Numbered from the stretch's first letter, positions 27,426 to 37,346 are shown. The stretch: DNA of 64,000 nt from Flavisolibacter tropicus (GCF_001644645.1 NZ_CP011390.1:1984001-2048000); one strand, 5' to 3'. Numbers and translations are program-made. Notes: generated by a model from the letters alone, not told the origin.

Positions 27426-29105
27426 ATGATAAAAATAGGGAGACCCATACATCTTGTTTTATTTACACTCATAACTCTTACAGGTTTTTCATGCAGTGAA
27501 AAGAAACAAAGTCTATTACAAGCCGATATTAATGAACTGAACCTGAAAAGAGGTGCTTTAATTTCCTGTGGACCTAAAGACAAGCAATTTGGAACCGTTC
27601 AATTTGATATCTCCTGCAGTAGGAAAGTAAAAGATGAATTTAATCTTGCTCTATCGCTTTTGCATTCATTTGAATACGATGAAGCTGAAAAAGCGTTTAC
27701 TAAAATAGTTGACGTGCAACCTGAATGCGCTATGTCGTACTGGGGTATAGCCATGTCTAACTTTCATCCTTTATGGACACCACCGTCTGTGGCTGAGCTT
27801 AAGAAAGGCGCTAAAGCTATTGACATAGCGCAGGCCCTAACAGAAAAAACAGAAAGAGAAACAGATTATATCAATGCTATTGCTTCATTCTACGATCATT
27901 GGGAAAATATAGATCACCGCACCCGATGCCAAAGTTTTGAGAGGGCAATGGAAAAATTACAGGCCAAATACCCTAATGACAAAGAAGCTTCAATTTTCTA
28001 TGCACTGGCATTAGACGCAGCAGCAGACCCAGCCGATAAGACGTATAAAAAACAAAAGAAGGCTGGCTCCATTTTAAGCAGCATCTATCCGAACGAGCCT
28101 AATCACCCTGGAATCATTCATTATTTGATACATACTTATGACTATCCGGAATTAGCCTATTTGGCTCTGCCAGCCGCCAGAAAGTATGCCAGTGTAGCAC
28201 CGTCTTCAGCACATGCCCTGCATATGCCTTCACACATCTTTACCCGATTAGGACTTTGGGATGAATGCATCGCATCGAATCAAGCCTCAATAGCCGCCGC
28301 CCAATGCTATGCAAAATCAGCTGGGATGAATGGACACTGGGATGAAGAATTACATGGTCTGGATTATCTTGAATATGCATATCTGCAAAAGAAAGAGAAC
28401 GACCTTGCAAAAAGACAATGGGACTATCTGAATACTATTACCAAAGTCTTTCCTGACAACTTCAAAGTAGCCTATGCTTTTGCTGCTGTCCCATCGCGTT
28501 ATGTACTTGAAAACAAATTATGGATAGAGGCGGCAACACTGAAAATACATCCGGTTGATTTCCCTTGGCAAGATTATCCCTGGCAGAAAGCTATTCTCCA
28601 TTTTACACGATTACTAGGAAATGTTCATTTAGGAAAGCTTGACTCCGCCAATACTGAATTAAAATCGCTTTATCAACTTCACAGTGACCTGTTAGCGCAA
28701 AAAGATGCCTATAAAGCCAATCAAGTACAAATACAAATAACCATTGCTGAAGCCTGGATAAAACTACAGGAAGCAAATATCAAAGAAGCTATACGACTAA
28801 TGAGTCTTGCAGCCAATATGGAAGACAGCACTGAAAAGCACCCGGTTACTCCTGGCGAAGTACTTCCAGCCAGAGAATTATTAGGAGACATGTGGCTACA
28901 ACTTAACAAACCACAAAAAGCATTGGAAGCCTATGAAGCCGACTTACAGAAACACCCTAATCGGTATAATGGGCTGTATGGCGCGTATTTGTCAGCCACA
29001 AAAACAGGGGATCAGCAGAAGGCTAACTACTATTACCAACAATTAGCTCAAGTGGCAGACCTTACCAAACCTGTCAGACTAGAACAAACCACAATGAGAT
29101 ATTAA
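27426..29105 (+). CDS. Tetratricopeptide-repeat lipoprotein
   Basis: 559 residues from the ATG at 27426; a GTG one codon earlier is less likely. The signal peptide ends in the lipobox LTGFSC. Several TPR-like helical pairs are visible, for example 'FNLALSLLHSFEYDEAEKAFTKIVDVQPECAMSYWG' early and 'KPQKALEAYEADLQKHPNRYNGLYGAYLSA' late. A family landmark, HALHMPSHIFTRLGLWDE, lies near the middle. Such proteins are common in Bacteroidota and usually described only as TPR proteins. It probably sits on the periplasmic side of a membrane and mediates protein contacts. It stands alone. Confidence 0.85.
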   Translation: MIKIGRPIHLVLFTLITLTGFSCSEKKQSLLQADINELNLKRGALISCGPKDKQFGTVQFDISCSRKVKDEFNLALSLLHSFEYDEAEKAFTKIVDVQPECAMSYWGIAMSNFHPLWTPPSVAELKKGAKAIDIAQALTEKTERETDYINAIASFYDHWENIDHRTRCQSFERAMEKLQAKYPNDKEASIFYALALDAAADPADKTYKKQKKAGSILSSIYPNEPNHPGIIHYLIHTYDYPELAYLALPAARKYASVAPSSAHALHMPSHIFTRLGLWDECIASNQASIAAAQCYAKSAGMNGHWDEELHGLDYLEYAYLQKKENDLAKRQWDYLNTITKVFPDNFKVAYAFAAVPSRYVLENKLWIEAATLKIHPVDFPWQDYPWQKAILHFTRLLGNVHLGKLDSANTELKSLYQLHSDLLAQKDAYKANQVQIQITIAEAWIKLQEANIKEAIRLMSLAANMEDSTEKHPVTPGEVLPARELLGDMWLQLNKPQKALEAYEADLQKHPNRYNGLYGAYLSATKTGDQQKANYYYQQLAQVADLTKPVRLEQTTMRY

Positions 29106-29232
29106 CTTAACGGCCAGCCATCCATAAATAAAAATCTCTTACACGCTTTTACCGTTTCATACACTATCTCACTTTACAATTCCAACTACCCAGTATTTTA
29201 GCCAGCATAATCAAAATGATAATCCAGCTACA

Positions 29233-29592
29233 ATGAAAGCCTCAATCCTTACATGCCTACTGATCTTCACAACCATTATAACACAAGCCCAAAAGCCAAG
29301 AGATGGCTCCTATACCTTCGCCATAGCATTCGCTGAATGGGGTGGCAAGTCGCAGGGAAATACCTGTACGGTTATTGTTAAGGGTAGCCAGGTTAAAGTG
29401 ATCAACAACGGTACGGGAACACTGAAACAATTTAAAGGTGAAGTAATGGATGAAGGCATACTGATGATACATCGTACGGGAAGATGGATCATTGGACACG
29501 ATGCTAAAGACAAATATGCCAAACAGATCGGTGGCTGTAGTGATGGCCCCGCAGAGATCGACTTTAAAAACAAAAGGTTTTGGATCTGCTAG
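29233..29592 (+). CDS. Small secreted protein of unknown function
   Basis: 119 residues with a signal peptide ending ITQAQ. The mature part of about 100 residues is beta-rich and contains two cysteines besides the C-terminal one (NTCTV, GGCSDG, WIC-end). It begins with 'RDGSYTFAIAFAEWGGK'. I do not recognise a family. A heptad repeat tract begins four bases after its stop codon. Confidence 0.65.
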   Translation: MKASILTCLLIFTTIITQAQKPRDGSYTFAIAFAEWGGKSQGNTCTVIVKGSQVKVINNGTGTLKQFKGEVMDEGILMIHRTGRWIIGHDAKDKYAKQIGGCSDGPAEIDFKNKRFWIC

Positions 29593-29595
29593 ATA

Positions 29596-29665
29596 GAGGG
29601 CAGTTGACAGTTAACAGTTGGCCGTTGACAGTACGCCACTGTCCTCTATCAACTATCCTCCGTCA
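29596..29665. repeat. Heptad tract F: ten 7-bp units
   Basis: GTTGACA, GTTAACA and close variants are followed, in the same phase, by inverse-type words such as ACTGTCC and ACTATCC. It begins four bases after the stop codon of the small secreted protein gene and can form a hairpin. Confidence 0.8.
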
Positions 29666-29709
29666 TCAAATTATTCGTACTGGATATTTTAATTTGGCAG
29701 TTGCAACCT

Positions 29710-31358
29710 TTATTTCAATTGCGGCACCATAATCCGGCGACTAGGCAAATATTTAAACTTCAGCGTTTCCTCTCCTCTTTTCACTGTGATTGAGGCATAA
29801 GAAGTTGGTTTAAAATCAGATTTAAAGCCTACCATTACATCACCTACTTGCAGCCCTACTTTTTGAGCATCGCCCCCTTCCGTAAAACTGGTTAACCGTG
29901 CATTCATACCAATTCCACCTTTATCAGTTGTAAATCCCAGGTCATATACTTCAGTAGGACCAAGCACCACTTTATCGGTTACCTTTTCCCAATCGGCCAT
30001 AGCGATAAAGGATCCTTGTGTAATGAAGCGCTCCACAATGGGTGCATAGTCTTGTCCGCTAGTTTCCTTCAACAGCTGCAAAAAGCGATCTACAGAAAAG
30101 GGTTTATTGTACAATCGGGCTTCAGCCAGCATGTGTTGAACTACCTGCTTTAAAGAGGAAGTCCCCCTGGAATACTTCTTTATGGATTCATTTAAGTAAG
30201 CAGCAAACACTAACCCTCTTTGATAAGGCAGAATTTTTATGGCTGGTGAAGACCAATAGTCATTCTGCAATTTCTCATTGGGCCACTGGTGCGTACTATC
30301 GCTATAATATACTGAGAAGACATTGTTGATGCGTTTTTTGAATGCTTCCTGGTCAAACAGGCCACCATCTAACATGGCCACATGTGCAAAATAATCGGTA
30401 AAGCCTTCATGAAACCATTTATAAGCATTTTCAGGTTCTGCCTGTTTTAAAATATGCCCAAACCAATGATGCATCAATTCATGATTGTATAAGAAGGTAA
30501 GATCATCAAGCCCAAGAGCCTTGGTATTAGTACCTGCTGTAACAAATGTGTTGGAAAATCCTCTACCGTCCACTTCACGCTCGTTCTCATTTTCATATTT
30601 CAAGGGCAGCAAACCCACTGTATAAAATTTTACATTATAGTCGTTCCAGAAAGCACGTTGAGCCCTTACGGTCTTTCTTACCAAATCAAATACCTGATCA
30701 TCGCTAAAACTCCACTGCCCGCGCACGCCCAGGTAAAGCGGCTTTCCATTGATCAATTCTTTATGAATACGAAATCGCCTCCCATGTACACGGCATCATA
30801 AAAGTCGCCTAGTGACGCCTGAAAGGTTTGAGTGGAGCCATTGCCGCTATGGCTGCTTAAATAGGTCCAAGTTGATGGAAAGCCTTGCCATTTCAAAGAA
30901 ATACTATACTTAGCTGCAGAGCTATCCTCCGGAACAATCCAAAATGAACTTCCAAGCACATAAAAGTATTTATTGGTCAACATTTGCGCATACACCTCAT
31001 TCAAAGTAGGCAAGCTATCTTTCAATGCATTTTCTACTATATACTTTACCGTTAGTATGGCATTAGGTTTGTGTTCTATCTGGTAAGAACTGGAATCTTC
31101 GGCCATGAGATGATGCTTTTGACCATTAACCACATCAATAACTTTGATGTGATCTTGTGGGCGATAGAGTCCTATCTCAAATGGTAGGCTTAGGCGAGTT
31201 TTACCAGTAGCATTTCCTTTCATCGTCATTTCTATCAGAAAGGCATCATAGCTTCCTTTCTTTAGCGGCGATATGGTATAAGCTACTGTTTTTGCTGGCA
31301 TTGCTACCGATAGATAACTTATCAACAGGAAATATATAGAGGTAAAAAGCGCTTTCAT
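29710..31358 (-). pseudogene. M61-family (glycyl aminopeptidase-like) metallopeptidase gene split by an apparent one-base frameshift
   Basis: Two adjacent frames read as one protein of about 548 residues. The first (31358-30753) has a signal peptide and the N-terminal beta domain. The second carries the zinc motif HELMHHWFGH, a downstream WFHEGFTDYF and a C-terminal PDZ-like domain (GLQVGDVMVGF). The break is at the minus-strand T-run at 30772-30774. Frame one reads GGDFVFIKN-stop; with one extra T the other frame reads GGDFRIHKELINGKPLY and joins the second part smoothly. The second part has only a TTG at 30756 as start and no signal peptide. It could be a true inactivating mutation, a phase-variable T-run, or a sequencing error. 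Confidence 0.8.
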
Positions 31359-31618
31359 TTCTATTTGATTAAATGCCTGAACTTGCTTTTAACAAGGATT
31401 CAAACAGCTAAATAAAGTCAAAGAATTGTGGCCTACCAGTCGTTTATTACCAATCCGCAAAACTCTGGCATGAACTGTACTTAGTACTTATTGAGAACCC
31501 TTTAGTTTGGCATTAAAAAATGGTTAGAATGTAAAGCAGAATATCTTTAAAATAACGACTCAATTGCTTGGATTTCAGGAAGTTTTTTGCTTTCTTACAA
31601 ACACCCTTATCACTACTC

Positions 31619-32812
31619 ATGAAATACATTAGACAGTTGGATAGTATCCGTGCAGTTGGGGCGCTACTTGTAGTCATTTGGCATTGGGTTCCCCAGGAGA
31701 GTATTCTTTTTCTATACCCTATGGGGTCATTTGCAGTAAACTGTTTCTTTGTTCTAAGCGGCTTTCTAATTACCTCTATTCTGCTAAACAATCGAAAGGA
31801 AGCAGAAACCCAAAGTTTCCCCAAAAACACAGTATTACTAAACTTTTATGTAAGACGAGGGTTACGCATTTTCCCCATTTACTTTTTACTGATACTGTTG
31901 ATGGCACTCATACATCACAGATTGCATTTTTCCCTAAATGACCTGATAGCAAGCATTACGTATACCACCAATTTCTATTTTTTTGCTATTAAAGACTGGC
32001 CACTCGTCATTCCGCACTTTTGGTCATTAGCGGTAGAAGAACAATTTTACCTGGTATGGCCCTTATTAATGTTATTCCTGCCCAAACGCTATCTGCTTCA
32101 TTGCATAGGACTTTTTATTCTGATAGGTTTTATTAGCCAAACTTATATAACCGATCGCGAGTTTGGTTATCTCTTACCCAATGCCTGTATAGATGCCTTT
32201 GCTCTTGGAGGTTTTTTGGCCTGGGTAGCAGCTTACAAACCGGCTACCTTACCCAAATTTTATCGCCTTATCTGCGTACTCGCCCTGATAAGCGTAGGAA
32301 TTATCGCGCTTGATGTAATTGACCCATTTTCCATTAAACAAATACGAACAGCGCACAGCATTTTGTGTGTATGGGTTATTGCTCATATATTAATGTATAG
32401 CGAAAAGAAATCGTGGCTTGTTTCTTTTACAAATAATAAGCTGCTAATGACCATTGGAAAAGTTAGCTATGGGATATACTTATACCATGTACTCTACTAC
32501 GAACTCGTTTTTTATCCCATGCGTGACCACTTACCTTTTTTTAAAGACCTTGATCCTTTTTACCAAGGTTGGCTTTTTTTAGTGCCTAATCTTTTTGGTC
32601 TTTATTTTATTTGCTGGCTTTCGTGGAAATATATTGAACGCCCCATTTTAGGTTTAAGACATCAGTTCAGTTATCAAAAGCCAATAGAGAATCTTACAGA
32701 ACCACCAATAACAATCTCCCAGCCAGAAAAGCTGAGTCGCCTCACGATCATTCAACAGTTTTCCAATAAGTTTAAAAAAGCTATACCGAAGACTGGAAGC
32801 ATTGACCAATAG
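31619..32812 (+). CDS. Acyltransferase 3 family membrane protein (OafA/YrhL-like), first of a tandem pair
   Basis: 397 residues from the ATG at 31619 (MKYIRQLDSIRAVGALLVV), which matches the start of its paralogue; an earlier in-frame ATG at 31568 is less likely. It has about ten membrane helices, the conserved N-terminal WHW and a later FWSLAVEEQFYLVWPLL motif. The family transfers acetyl or other acyl groups to sugars of surface polysaccharides, lipids or antibiotics. The extramembrane C-terminus after YIERPIL is short, so there is no SGNH domain. The acceptor is unknown. The gene at 33011 is a clear tandem duplicate. Confidence 0.9.
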   Translation: MKYIRQLDSIRAVGALLVVIWHWVPQESILFLYPMGSFAVNCFFVLSGFLITSILLNNRKEAETQSFPKNTVLLNFYVRRGLRIFPIYFLLILLMALIHHRLHFSLNDLIASITYTTNFYFFAIKDWPLVIPHFWSLAVEEQFYLVWPLLMLFLPKRYLLHCIGLFILIGFISQTYITDREFGYLLPNACIDAFALGGFLAWVAAYKPATLPKFYRLICVLALISVGIIALDVIDPFSIKQIRTAHSILCVWVIAHILMYSEKKSWLVSFTNNKLLMTIGKVSYGIYLYHVLYYELVFYPMRDHLPFFKDLDPFYQGWLFLVPNLFGLYFICWLSWKYIERPILGLRHQFSYQKPIENLTEPPITISQPEKLSRLTIIQQFSNKFKKAIPKTGSIDQ

Positions 32813-33010
32813 CTGGCTGCCAATTAGCTACTACAACATTCCGAAATAACCATACGCAAACAAAGCGTGAACTTGCTAATGATACACCTGTGAACGCAGT
32901 TATTACAACCAGCTCATCAATAAAATATTCGAGGCAGGAGTTGCCTTATAATCATACAAGAGCTTGTATTTCAGCGATATTTTTTATTTCTTACAAGTAA
33001 CGCTAACCGG

Positions 33011-34150
33011 ATGAGATACATCAAACCACTTGATGGCCTACGTGCCATAGCGGCGCTATTTGTTATTATCTGGCACTGGATACCGCAAGACAGCTTTATA
33101 AATCAGTTCCCCAACGGATATTTTGGAGTCAATATTTTCTTTGTTTTAAGCGGATTCTTAATCACCCATATTTTGCTCATTCATCGAGTAGATGCAGAGG
33201 CGTTTGGAATGGCACGAAAAAATCTACTCCAGCACTTTTACATCCGTAGAGCACTACGCATCTTTCCCATTTTCTACCTAACTCTTTCGTTAATGGTTGT
33301 ATTACGCCATCAAGCAGATCTAAAGCTAACGATGAGTGAACTGATTGCCAGTGCTACATATACCTACAACTTCTTTCTTTTCTCTGTTAAATCGTGGGAT
33401 TTAGCCAGTATTCATTTTTGGTCGTTAGCCGTAGAAGAGCAGTTTTACCTGGTATGGCCCCTATTAATGCTTTACTTACCAAAGCGTTATTTACTTTTTT
33501 GCATGCTTCTTTTTATTCTTATAGGAGTTAGCAGCCAATTATTGCTTAGCGATACAAATTTTGGCCCCATACTACCGCATACTTGTTTTGATTGTCTAGG
33601 CATTGGCGGCTTGCTGGCCTGGGTGGCTATTAACAAGCCGTCTTTCCTGCAAAAGTTTTACCACTTAACTGTTGCAATGGCAATTGTAGGAGTTGTATTG
33701 GTTGTATGTAAACAGGCAGCAATACTATCATTAAAACAAGACCGCTTTGCTCACGCTATGATTGGTGTATGGCTAATAACACATGTATGGGCTCATCAGC
33801 AAAAACCTACCACACTCACTTCCTTACTAAGCACAAAAGTTCTGGTGAATCTTGGAAAGGTTAGCTATGGCATTTATCTCTATCACATTTTATTTGAAAA
33901 ACTAGTTCGGCCGCTATGGATAGCATATGTATATCCGCATTTTCAAACTATACAACCGATCTACTTAGATTGGGCTTTTTTAGTTGTAAACGTCCCTATA
34001 CTTTATGGAATATGCTGGCTATCCTGGCAGTATATAGAACACCCCATCTTACAATTAAAAGATAAGGTCAGTTATCAAAAACCAGTAACACAAAACAGGC
34101 ACCCAACAATAGTTCAAATTGGAAAGCCAGAACCAATTCAGCATAATTAA
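33011..34150 (+). CDS. Acyltransferase 3 family membrane protein, second of the tandem pair
   Basis: 379 residues. It is nearly collinear with the gene before it: MRYIKPLDGLRAIAAL versus MKYIRQLDSIRAVGAL at the start, the shared HFWSLAVEEQFYLVWPLLM, LPKRYLL, and a shared SYQKP near the C-terminus. It has about ten membrane helices and the family histidine in IIWHWIP. About 50 bases upstream of the two genes are also similar (ATTTCAG, T-run, TTTCTTACAA), so promoter and gene were duplicated together. Divergence at many codons shows that the duplication is old. The acyl acceptor is unknown. Confidence 0.9.
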   Translation: MRYIKPLDGLRAIAALFVIIWHWIPQDSFINQFPNGYFGVNIFFVLSGFLITHILLIHRVDAEAFGMARKNLLQHFYIRRALRIFPIFYLTLSLMVVLRHQADLKLTMSELIASATYTYNFFLFSVKSWDLASIHFWSLAVEEQFYLVWPLLMLYLPKRYLLFCMLLFILIGVSSQLLLSDTNFGPILPHTCFDCLGIGGLLAWVAINKPSFLQKFYHLTVAMAIVGVVLVVCKQAAILSLKQDRFAHAMIGVWLITHVWAHQQKPTTLTSLLSTKVLVNLGKVSYGIYLYHILFEKLVRPLWIAYVYPHFQTIQPIYLDWAFLVVNVPILYGICWLSWQYIEHPILQLKDKVSYQKPVTQNRHPTIVQIGKPEPIQHN

Positions 34151-34257
34151 ATCCTTTTCCATTATGCTTAGAAAAGCCATTGAGAAAAAGTAAATTAGTT
34201 GAACGTATACTCCCCCCTTGACAAACTAAGTTTTACACCTCCACAAAAATTTAGTTT

Positions 34258-35019
34258 ATGTACAAGATCAATGAAATTGCACCCGATGTATATCGTATTT
34301 CCGTATTTGTCCCTGAAATACAATTGCAGTTCAACCACTTTTTGATTAACGATGATGAGCCCTTACTTTATCATGCAGGACTAAGACGAATGTTTCCTAT
34401 TTTATATGAAGCCGTACAAACCTTAATAGATCCCCGGCTATTACGATGGATAGGCTTTAGCCATTTTGAGGTAGATGAATGCGGCGCGCTGAACGAATGG
34501 CTGCAGGTGGCGCCCAATGCACAGGCCGTATGCAGTGAAATAGGCGCTATTGTAAACATGTCGGATTTTGCCTTGCGCCCGGCACAATCCCTAAAAACCG
34601 ATGACACTTTTCAAACCGGCAAATACAAATACCGCTTTATTCAAACCCCTCACCTGCCCCATGGCTGGGATGCGAGTGTATTGTTTGAAGAAACCAATAA
34701 AACATTATTATGCTCCGATCTCTTTCACCAGAATGGTGATGTAGTAGCCCTAACGGATAAGGACATACTAGAACCCCACCGGTCGGCGCTACTCTATTAT
34801 GAAGCTGGGCCTTTAATGGATTACACACCTTATAATCATAAGACCAAACAATTGCTTTACCACTTAGCCAATTTGCAACCCAGAACACTGGCCACTATGC
34901 ATGGCTCATCGTTCTTTGGCGATTGCGGTAAAGCATTGATAGAATTAGATACAGTAATGATGGAAGTATGGGGTGAAAAGCTGGCTATTGACAATAAGGC
35001 AAATTCAGTTCACTTGTAA
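34258..35019 (+). CDS. Metallo-beta-lactamase-fold protein related to the oxygen-binding (ODP) domain of flavodiiron proteins
   Basis: 253 residues without a signal peptide. Landmarks are FSHFEVDECGALNEWL, which resembles the HxExDE diiron motif of flavodiiron proteins, then PHLPHGWD and a late TMHGSSFFGDCG. The N-terminal 'YRISVFVPEIQLQFNHFLI' fits the first strands of the fold. There is no flavodoxin domain, so electrons would have to come from a partner. A hydrolase role is also possible. No partner is obvious nearby; the next gene is on the opposite strand. Confidence 0.8.
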   Translation: MYKINEIAPDVYRISVFVPEIQLQFNHFLINDDEPLLYHAGLRRMFPILYEAVQTLIDPRLLRWIGFSHFEVDECGALNEWLQVAPNAQAVCSEIGAIVNMSDFALRPAQSLKTDDTFQTGKYKYRFIQTPHLPHGWDASVLFEETNKTLLCSDLFHQNGDVVALTDKDILEPHRSALLYYEAGPLMDYTPYNHKTKQLLYHLANLQPRTLATMHGSSFFGDCGKALIELDTVMMEVWGEKLAIDNKANSVHL

Positions 35020-35031
35020 ATAAATGCAGCT

Positions 35032-35559
35032 TTAACCACTAGCTACACTGGCAACTGCCGCATGACGATAAAGCTGTTCATTCATGCCTGATAGTTGCTG
35101 CAATAATTTTTCCTTTTGGTAATCATATACCAACGGTAAGCGGCTAGGACTACTATAACGTTGCTCAGGCTCCATGCGCATATAGCGGCAGGTACATGCC
35201 TCTATGATCACCTTGGAAGATTTACCTGGCGTAGCCAACCCGCATGCTAAAAGCAATTCGTGTCGCACGGCTTCTTTGCTTTCACCAACCATCAGTCCTC
35301 TATGTGCCCAGCCCGTAAGTGTGCCTATAAAGCCTCGCTTCTTTAATTCTTGAGGCAACAAGTGATACACTTCTGCAGCCAGCTTACTGGCCTCTCCAAA
35401 CTCCACCGCCCGTTTTCTACTGCCTTCGAAAGCCTTGTCCTCATAAAAGCGTTTTTTATCCAGCGTACCCTTGGTGCGTATGCAATAGACATCCCGCCAC
35501 TGGTAGTAGAGCAGGTTGCCCTGCCGGCCTATATAGTATTGATTCGTTTGTTTTGCCAT
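35032..35559 (-). CDS. Conserved-looking protein of unknown function
   Basis: 175 residues, basic, no signal peptide or membrane helix. It begins with MAKQTNQYYIGRQGNLLYYQWRDVYCIRTKG and has 'DKAFEGSRKRAVEFGEASKLA' in the middle. The pattern of an N-terminal strand-rich part and a helical C-terminus is seen in short uncharacterised Chitinophagaceae proteins. No domain name can be given. It converges with the metallo-beta-lactamase-fold gene, leaving 12 bases between the two stop codons. Confidence 0.6.
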   Translation of the reverse strand: MAKQTNQYYIGRQGNLLYYQWRDVYCIRTKGTLDKKRFYEDKAFEGSRKRAVEFGEASKLAAEVYHLLPQELKKRGFIGTLTGWAHRGLMVGESKEAVRHELLLACGLATPGKSSKVIIEACTCRYMRMEPEQRYSSPSRLPLVYDYQKEKLLQQLSGMNEQLYRHAAVASVASG

Positions 35560-36027
35560 ACGATAGGAAGCGGTTTAACACTAAAATATTTAGCAAATTT
35601 ACCATTCTAACCACCCTTTTCCAAGTCTTCCGCCTCCTTTAGTTATACACATGTAATAAAAGCAAACTATAAACTTTGAGCTGCCGGCTATAAGAAAGAA
35701 TACCGTGGTCTCGGCAGCACATACTAGCCTTTTTCTACGCTAAAAGGTAAGCCCACTTTCTGCCCCAGGATTGCCAGTGTTCTGTCCAACTCCGTATCCT
35801 TACGGGGTTGATCAGAATTGCACCCTGGTGCGGGTAGATTTATCATCTCTTATTATCAATAATAATGAATGCCAGTTCGTAGAAGGAAGTTGGTTTTATA
35901 GCCTTCAACTTTAGACCAAAAGCTAGCACTGCTCCTTAACAAAACACATTGTTAATACCACTCCAAATAACCATTTATTAGTAACTTCTATTTGTGCATT
36001 TACGTTATTTTATACAAAGCCTGGACC
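35560..36027. other. 468-base intergenic region
   Basis: It contains a possible 40-codon frame (35724-35846, minus) and a loose inverted repeat (GCTGCCG at 35680-35686 with CGGCAGC at 35712-35718). Nothing else is recognisable. Confidence 0.5.
35724..35846 (-). CDS. Possible 40-residue small protein or gene remnant
   Basis: An ATG-started frame of 40 codons ends at TAG. It reads MINLPAPGCN at the start and DTELDRTLAILGQKVGLPFS near the end, which looks like an amphipathic helix rather than random translation. No signal peptide is present. It may be a real small protein, the tail of a decayed gene, or chance. Confidence 0.25.
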   Translation of the reverse strand: MINLPAPGCNSDQPRKDTELDRTLAILGQKVGLPFSVEKG

Positions 36028-37179
36028 ATGACTAAATTTTACTCTTTTATACTTTTTTTAGCAGTAGCTGTCACAGCCTGCAAAACCCCTTCAAAAGCCT
36101 ACGACAAAGGCGACTATAAAGAGGCGATTGAATTGGCAGTAAAACGCCTGCAGAAAGATCCTTCTGACGGTGAAACAAAAGCCCTTGTACAAAACGCATA
36201 CAAGCGTGCCGTAGACGAGCGTGAGGATAATATTCGCATGCTGTCTAAGAATACAGCAGAGAGCCGCTACGAACAGATTTATTTTGAGTATCGCCAGCTG
36301 CAAAGTTTATATACGCTTATTCGTCAACAACCTGCACTTTCCAACGTGGTAAAGCCTACCGATTATTCTGACTATATAACTACTTACCAGAACAAGGCTG
36401 CAGAAGTGTATGATGAAAAAGGTGAGGATGTAATAGAGCAAGGCAATAAGCGCTCTTACCAGCAGGCGTATAGCTATTTTCAAAAGGCCTTGCAGTTCAA
36501 GCCCAATGATGCAACGCTAAAGCAAAAAGCACAAGAGTCGTACGACATGGCTATTACTAAAATAGTGGTGTTACCTATGACTGATCAATATGCTGGTGGC
36601 TATCGCTACAACACCGATTATCGTTTCCGCAATTTTGAAGATGACCTGATTCGCAACCTGCGCTACTCCGCCAACAACGTCTTTGTAAAATTTTATACTG
36701 AATGGGATGCCCGCAGTCAGAAAATAGAACCGGACGAGGTGTTGGAAATGCGTATGGGCCGAATGATCATTGGTCAACCCTATGAGCAGTACTCAACACG
36801 CAACGTATCGAAAGAAGTGGTGATTAAAGAAACAATTTACAAACCTGATTCTGTGGTTAAGCAATACGGTAAGGTAACTGCTCAAATAACTACCACTCGC
36901 CGCACCATGGTATCAGAGGGTGATATGTATGTAACATCTCGTGATAAACAGGGTCGCATTCTATGGAACGACATCTTCCGAGGAGAGCACCGCTGGCAGG
37001 TGGAGTTTTCTACCTACCGCGGCGATGAAAGAGCGCTGAGCGAAAGCGATAAAGCCCAGCTGAACAGTCGTAACGACTTATACAACACGCCACGTGAAGA
37101 GGAAATTATGGAGCAGATTCTACGCGATATATCTTACGACATGCAGTACCGGGTGAAGAATTATTATGCGAGGTATTAG
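36028..37179 (+). CDS. Lipoprotein with TPR-like helices
   Basis: 383 residues from the ATG at 36028 (MTKFYSFILFLAVAVTAC), which places a lipobox cysteine at residue 18. The first part has TPR-like pairs (AYDKGDYKEAIELAVKRLQKDP; QQAYSYFQKALQFKPNDATLK). The second part is a mixed domain containing IVVLPMTDQYAGGYRYNTDYRF and a basic stretch 'TTTRRTMVSEGDMYV'. It probably faces the periplasm or cell surface. No enzyme motif is seen. A heptad tract begins eight bases after the stop. Confidence 0.78.
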   Translation: MTKFYSFILFLAVAVTACKTPSKAYDKGDYKEAIELAVKRLQKDPSDGETKALVQNAYKRAVDEREDNIRMLSKNTAESRYEQIYFEYRQLQSLYTLIRQQPALSNVVKPTDYSDYITTYQNKAAEVYDEKGEDVIEQGNKRSYQQAYSYFQKALQFKPNDATLKQKAQESYDMAITKIVVLPMTDQYAGGYRYNTDYRFRNFEDDLIRNLRYSANNVFVKFYTEWDARSQKIEPDEVLEMRMGRMIIGQPYEQYSTRNVSKEVVIKETIYKPDSVVKQYGKVTAQITTTRRTMVSEGDMYVTSRDKQGRILWNDIFRGEHRWQVEFSTYRGDERALSESDKAQLNSRNDLYNTPREEEIMEQILRDISYDMQYRVKNYYARY

Positions 37180-37186
37180 TAGGGAG

Positions 37187-37263
37187 AAGCTGCAAGCTTT
37201 ACGCTACACGCTGCACGCGGTAAACAACCCATTGTGAGACGTAAAACGTCAAACGTGAAAGGC
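37187..37263. repeat. Heptad tract G: eleven 7-bp units, two word families in one phase
   Basis: AAGCTGC/ACGCTAC-type units give way to AAAACGT/CAAACGT-type units without loss of phase. A short GC-rich hairpin (CCTCCCC, GAA, GGGGAGG) follows. It begins eight bases after the TPR lipoprotein stop. Tract A at 14620 uses the same first word. Confidence 0.8.
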
Positions 37264-37346
37264 CCCTCCCCGAAGGGGAGGAGACCCAATGCACAGAGCC
37301 CCGCTTTGCAACGAGGTATTTCTTTACCTATTCATTCAACTAATTG

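Noticed and set aside
29710..30756. Separate complete M61 peptidase gene starting at the TTG at 30756
   Set aside because: It would lack the signal peptide and N-terminal domain, both of which are present just upstream in another frame.
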